Source: Agromyces albus (lineage in GTDB: Bacteria; Actinomycetota; Actinomycetes; Actinomycetales; Microbacteriaceae). Taken from it: a stretch of 64,000 nucleotides of DNA. Below the pieces are notes generated by a model. That model saw nothing but the letters and a program-made list of their open reading frames with translations. It searched no databases and was not told the DNA's origin. The stretch lies in NCBI RefSeq assembly GCF_004134825.1, contig NZ_SDPN01000011.1, forward strand, positions 48,447 through 112,446. Direction: 5' to 3'. The position numbers and the translations under genes are program-made. Within the stretch, counting starts at the first letter, position 1; each line of letters starts with the position of its first letter. Below are positions 63,611-64,000 of this stretch, one piece after another.

Positions 63611-64000
63611 ATGACGGATGCCCCGAGCGCCGACATCCACGTCGACGCCGAACTCGCGGCGACCCTCGTGGCTTCGCAGCATCCCGACCTCGCGGGGCCC
63701 GTGACCTTCGCGGCGAACGGCTGGGACTGCGCGCTGTTCCGCCTCGGCAATGACCTCGCGGTGCGGCTGCCGAGACGCACCTTCGCGGCCGGGCTCGTGC
63801 TGCATGAGCAGCGCTGGCTGCCCGAGCTCGCCGCGCTCTCGCCCGTGCCGGTGCCCGCCCCCGTGCGCGTGGGGCGGCCGACGCGCGAGTTCCCGTACGC
63901 GTGGAGCATCGTGCCGTGGTTCGAAGGCGTCGCGGCGTACACGATCGAGCCGGCGTCGCGTGCGGCCGCCGCCCCGGGGCTCGCGGCGTTCGTTGCCGCG
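63611..64000 (+). CDS. Aminoglycoside-phosphotransferase-like protein, 5-prime part (cut by window edge)
   Basis: ATG 63611 follows GAGGGAGCC and opens a frame that runs off the right edge (130 codons). It begins MTDAPSADIHVDAELAATLV and has the N-lobe of APH/choline-kinase proteins: NGWDCALFRLGNDLAVRLPR, with the strand and ATP-side residues, then VPAPVRVGRP and WSIVPWFEG. The catalytic HGD loop would lie beyond the edge. Such proteins phosphorylate small molecules, not necessarily antibiotics. Confidence 0.85.
   Translation, partial: MTDAPSADIHVDAELAATLVASQHPDLAGPVTFAANGWDCALFRLGNDLAVRLPRRTFAAGLVLHEQRWLPELAALSPVPVPAPVRVGRPTREFPYAWSIVPWFEGVAAYTIEPASRAAAAPGLAAFVAA

Overview
The window is high-GC DNA with actinobacterial gene order. 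Its gene content (class E sortase, CrgA, PASTA kinases, DUF3566 after gyrA, DUF6049 after murJ) fits an Agromyces/Microbacterium-like member of the Microbacteriaceae; that placement is inferred from synteny and protein style, not from a database match. The stretch contains the chromosome origin: dnaN, oriC and dnaA sit at 21.3-24.3 kb, and the parABS centromere lies 5-10 kb to the right.

Layout. 0-8.3 kb: the cell-wall growth and signalling operon fhaA(partial)-fhaB-pstP-rodA-pbpA-pknA-pknB; neighbouring genes overlap by a few bases except pknA and pknB, which are 50 bp apart. 8.3-9.9 kb, minus strand: sortase E, a 53-aa membrane peptide and a trpG/pabA-type glutaminase. 10-14 kb: crgA, a rhomboid protease, a cyclophilin and several small poorly known ORFs. 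14.1-24.3 kb, mostly minus strand: tRNA-Ala, tRNA-Ile, DUF3566, gyrA, gyrB, dciA, recF, dnaN, oriC, dnaA. 24.7-33.2 kb, plus strand: rpmH-rnpA-yidD-yidC-khpB-rsmG, then an AraC/VOC pair, a parS cluster, parA and parB. 33.3-41.3 kb, minus strand: ddl, a PLP aminotransferase, trxA, trxB, murJ, DUF6049. 41.5-46.8 kb, plus strand: cca, rpsF-ssb-rpsR-rplI, dnaB. 46.9-63.5 kb: more accessory content, namely a membrane protein, a lipoprotein, a PadR-DUF1048-ABC exporter operon, a TetR/MMPL exporter pair, an aromatic monooxygenase with a convergent IclR regulator, a DUF1905 protein, the pntAA-pntAB-pntB transhydrogenase, two small membrane proteins, purB and a low-molecular-weight phosphatase. The right edge cuts an aminoglycoside-phosphotransferase-like gene.

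How it works together. The left operon makes and regulates polar or septal peptidoglycan synthesis: kinases PknA and PknB, phosphatase PstP, FHA readers, RodA glycosyltransferase and PbpA transpeptidase. MurJ on the right flips the lipid II used by RodA. The centre carries initiation (DnaA, oriC), helicase loading (DciA, DnaB), the clamp, gyrase and SSB, and segregation (ParA, ParB, six parS).

The least ordinary features are: a ParA with a roughly 490-residue low-complexity N-terminal extension containing an 18-nt tandem repeat and a parS site inside the coding sequence; DnaA-box-like clusters outside oriC, upstream of dnaB and between crgA and the rhomboid gene; strong inverted-repeat operators at the PadR, TetR and IclR loci; an inverted repeat around the predicted gyrB -10; a 24-aa leader-like ORF with its own promoter and ribosome site; and a two-copy 37-bp-period intergenic repeat. 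No clearly new multi-gene defence or biosynthetic system was found.
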